Assembly (NCBI GenBank): GCA_004525355.1 | Contig: SPCK01000155.1 | Span: 1-5,702 of the forward strand | Direction: 5' to 3' | DNA length: 5,702 bases | Source: Spirochaetales bacterium | GTDB taxonomy: Bacteria > Spirochaetota > Spirochaetia > Treponematales > UBA12059 | Shown: piece after piece, positions 5,649 through 5,702 of the stretch | Numbering within the stretch: position 1 is the first letter of the stretch | Layout of the letters: every line of letters starts with the position of its first letter | Notes under the pieces: model-generated | What the model was told of the DNA's origin: nothing | Database searches by the model: none | The model's input: only the letters and a program-made list of their open reading frames with translations | Position numbers and translations under genes: made by a program

Positions 5649-5675
5649 GGCGAGCAGCCGTGCTCGCCTTGTTTC
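5649..5675 (+). terminator. Probable intrinsic terminator
   Basis: GGCGAGCA (5649-5656), loop GCCG, TGCTCGCC (5661-5668), followed directly by TTGTTTC. A perfect 8-bp GC-rich stem with a T-rich tail fits Rho-independent termination on the + strand. It could end the glyQS transcript, including a long structured 3' region, or a separate RNA made from 5255-5648. Confidence 0.7.
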
Positions 5676-5702
5676 TAAAAAATACCTGTATCGGCAAGGA
5701 TA

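Larger units (their letters stand above)
5255..5702. other. Structured intergenic tail without a recognised gene
   Basis: About 450 bases with no recognisable protein, but with at least six inverted repeats or palindromes listed separately, plus a direct repeat TGCATAT (5463-5469, 5483-5489) and a near-palindrome GCGGGCATGCCTGC (5472-5485). The 9-mer GCGAAGTCC at 5358-5366 has its exact reverse complement at 5283-5291. The block ends in a terminator-like hairpin. A structured non-coding RNA, a mobile intergenic repeat or an extended 3' untranslated region are all possible. Confidence 0.5.

Noticed and set aside
1..5702. CRISPR array or tandem repeats
   Set aside because: No regularly spaced direct repeats were seen; the only close direct repeat is the 7-mer TGCATAT at 5463 and 5483.

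Overview
The window looks like chromosomal or metagenomic DNA from a spirochaete-like bacterium. The best pointers are a single-chain (alpha2) glycyl-tRNA synthetase and a large exported protein that combines CsgG-like, FlgT-C-like and PEGA domains with a predicted beta-barrel, a type I associate with Spirochaetes. The assignment is inference from protein style and was not confirmed by a search.

Layout, all genes on the + strand. (1) Bases 2-703 hold the 3' part of a fused methionine sulfoxide reductase, MsrA tail plus a complete MsrB domain; its 5' end lies outside the window. (2) Bases 704-1222 contain no convincing gene; they start GC-rich, turn AT-rich near 900, and carry a possible promoter and small hairpins. 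(3) Bases 1223-2998 encode the 591-residue CsgG/PEGA/barrel envelope protein; base composition drops sharply inside this gene near 2340. (4) A perfect 11-bp inverted repeat lies at 3089-3129. (5) Bases 3146-3653 carry a broken gene for a secreted protein with InlB-type bacterial repeats, frameshifted at a G5 run and cut off in mid-repeat. (6) A promoter-like site and two leader hairpins precede glyQS (3878-5254). (7) Bases 5238-5702 are unusually dense in inverted repeats and palindromes and end in a good intrinsic-terminator candidate.

The genes do not form an obvious operon: one does oxidative protein repair, one is an envelope protein, one is a decayed surface or secreted protein, and one is an essential translation enzyme, separated by long gaps. 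The mosaic of GC-rich and AT-richer blocks, the broken gene and the repeat-like hairpins suggest a region that has been rearranged or has received foreign DNA. The parts most worth a second look are the structured tail after glyQS, the frameshifted repeat protein, and the AT-richer block at about 926-3131.
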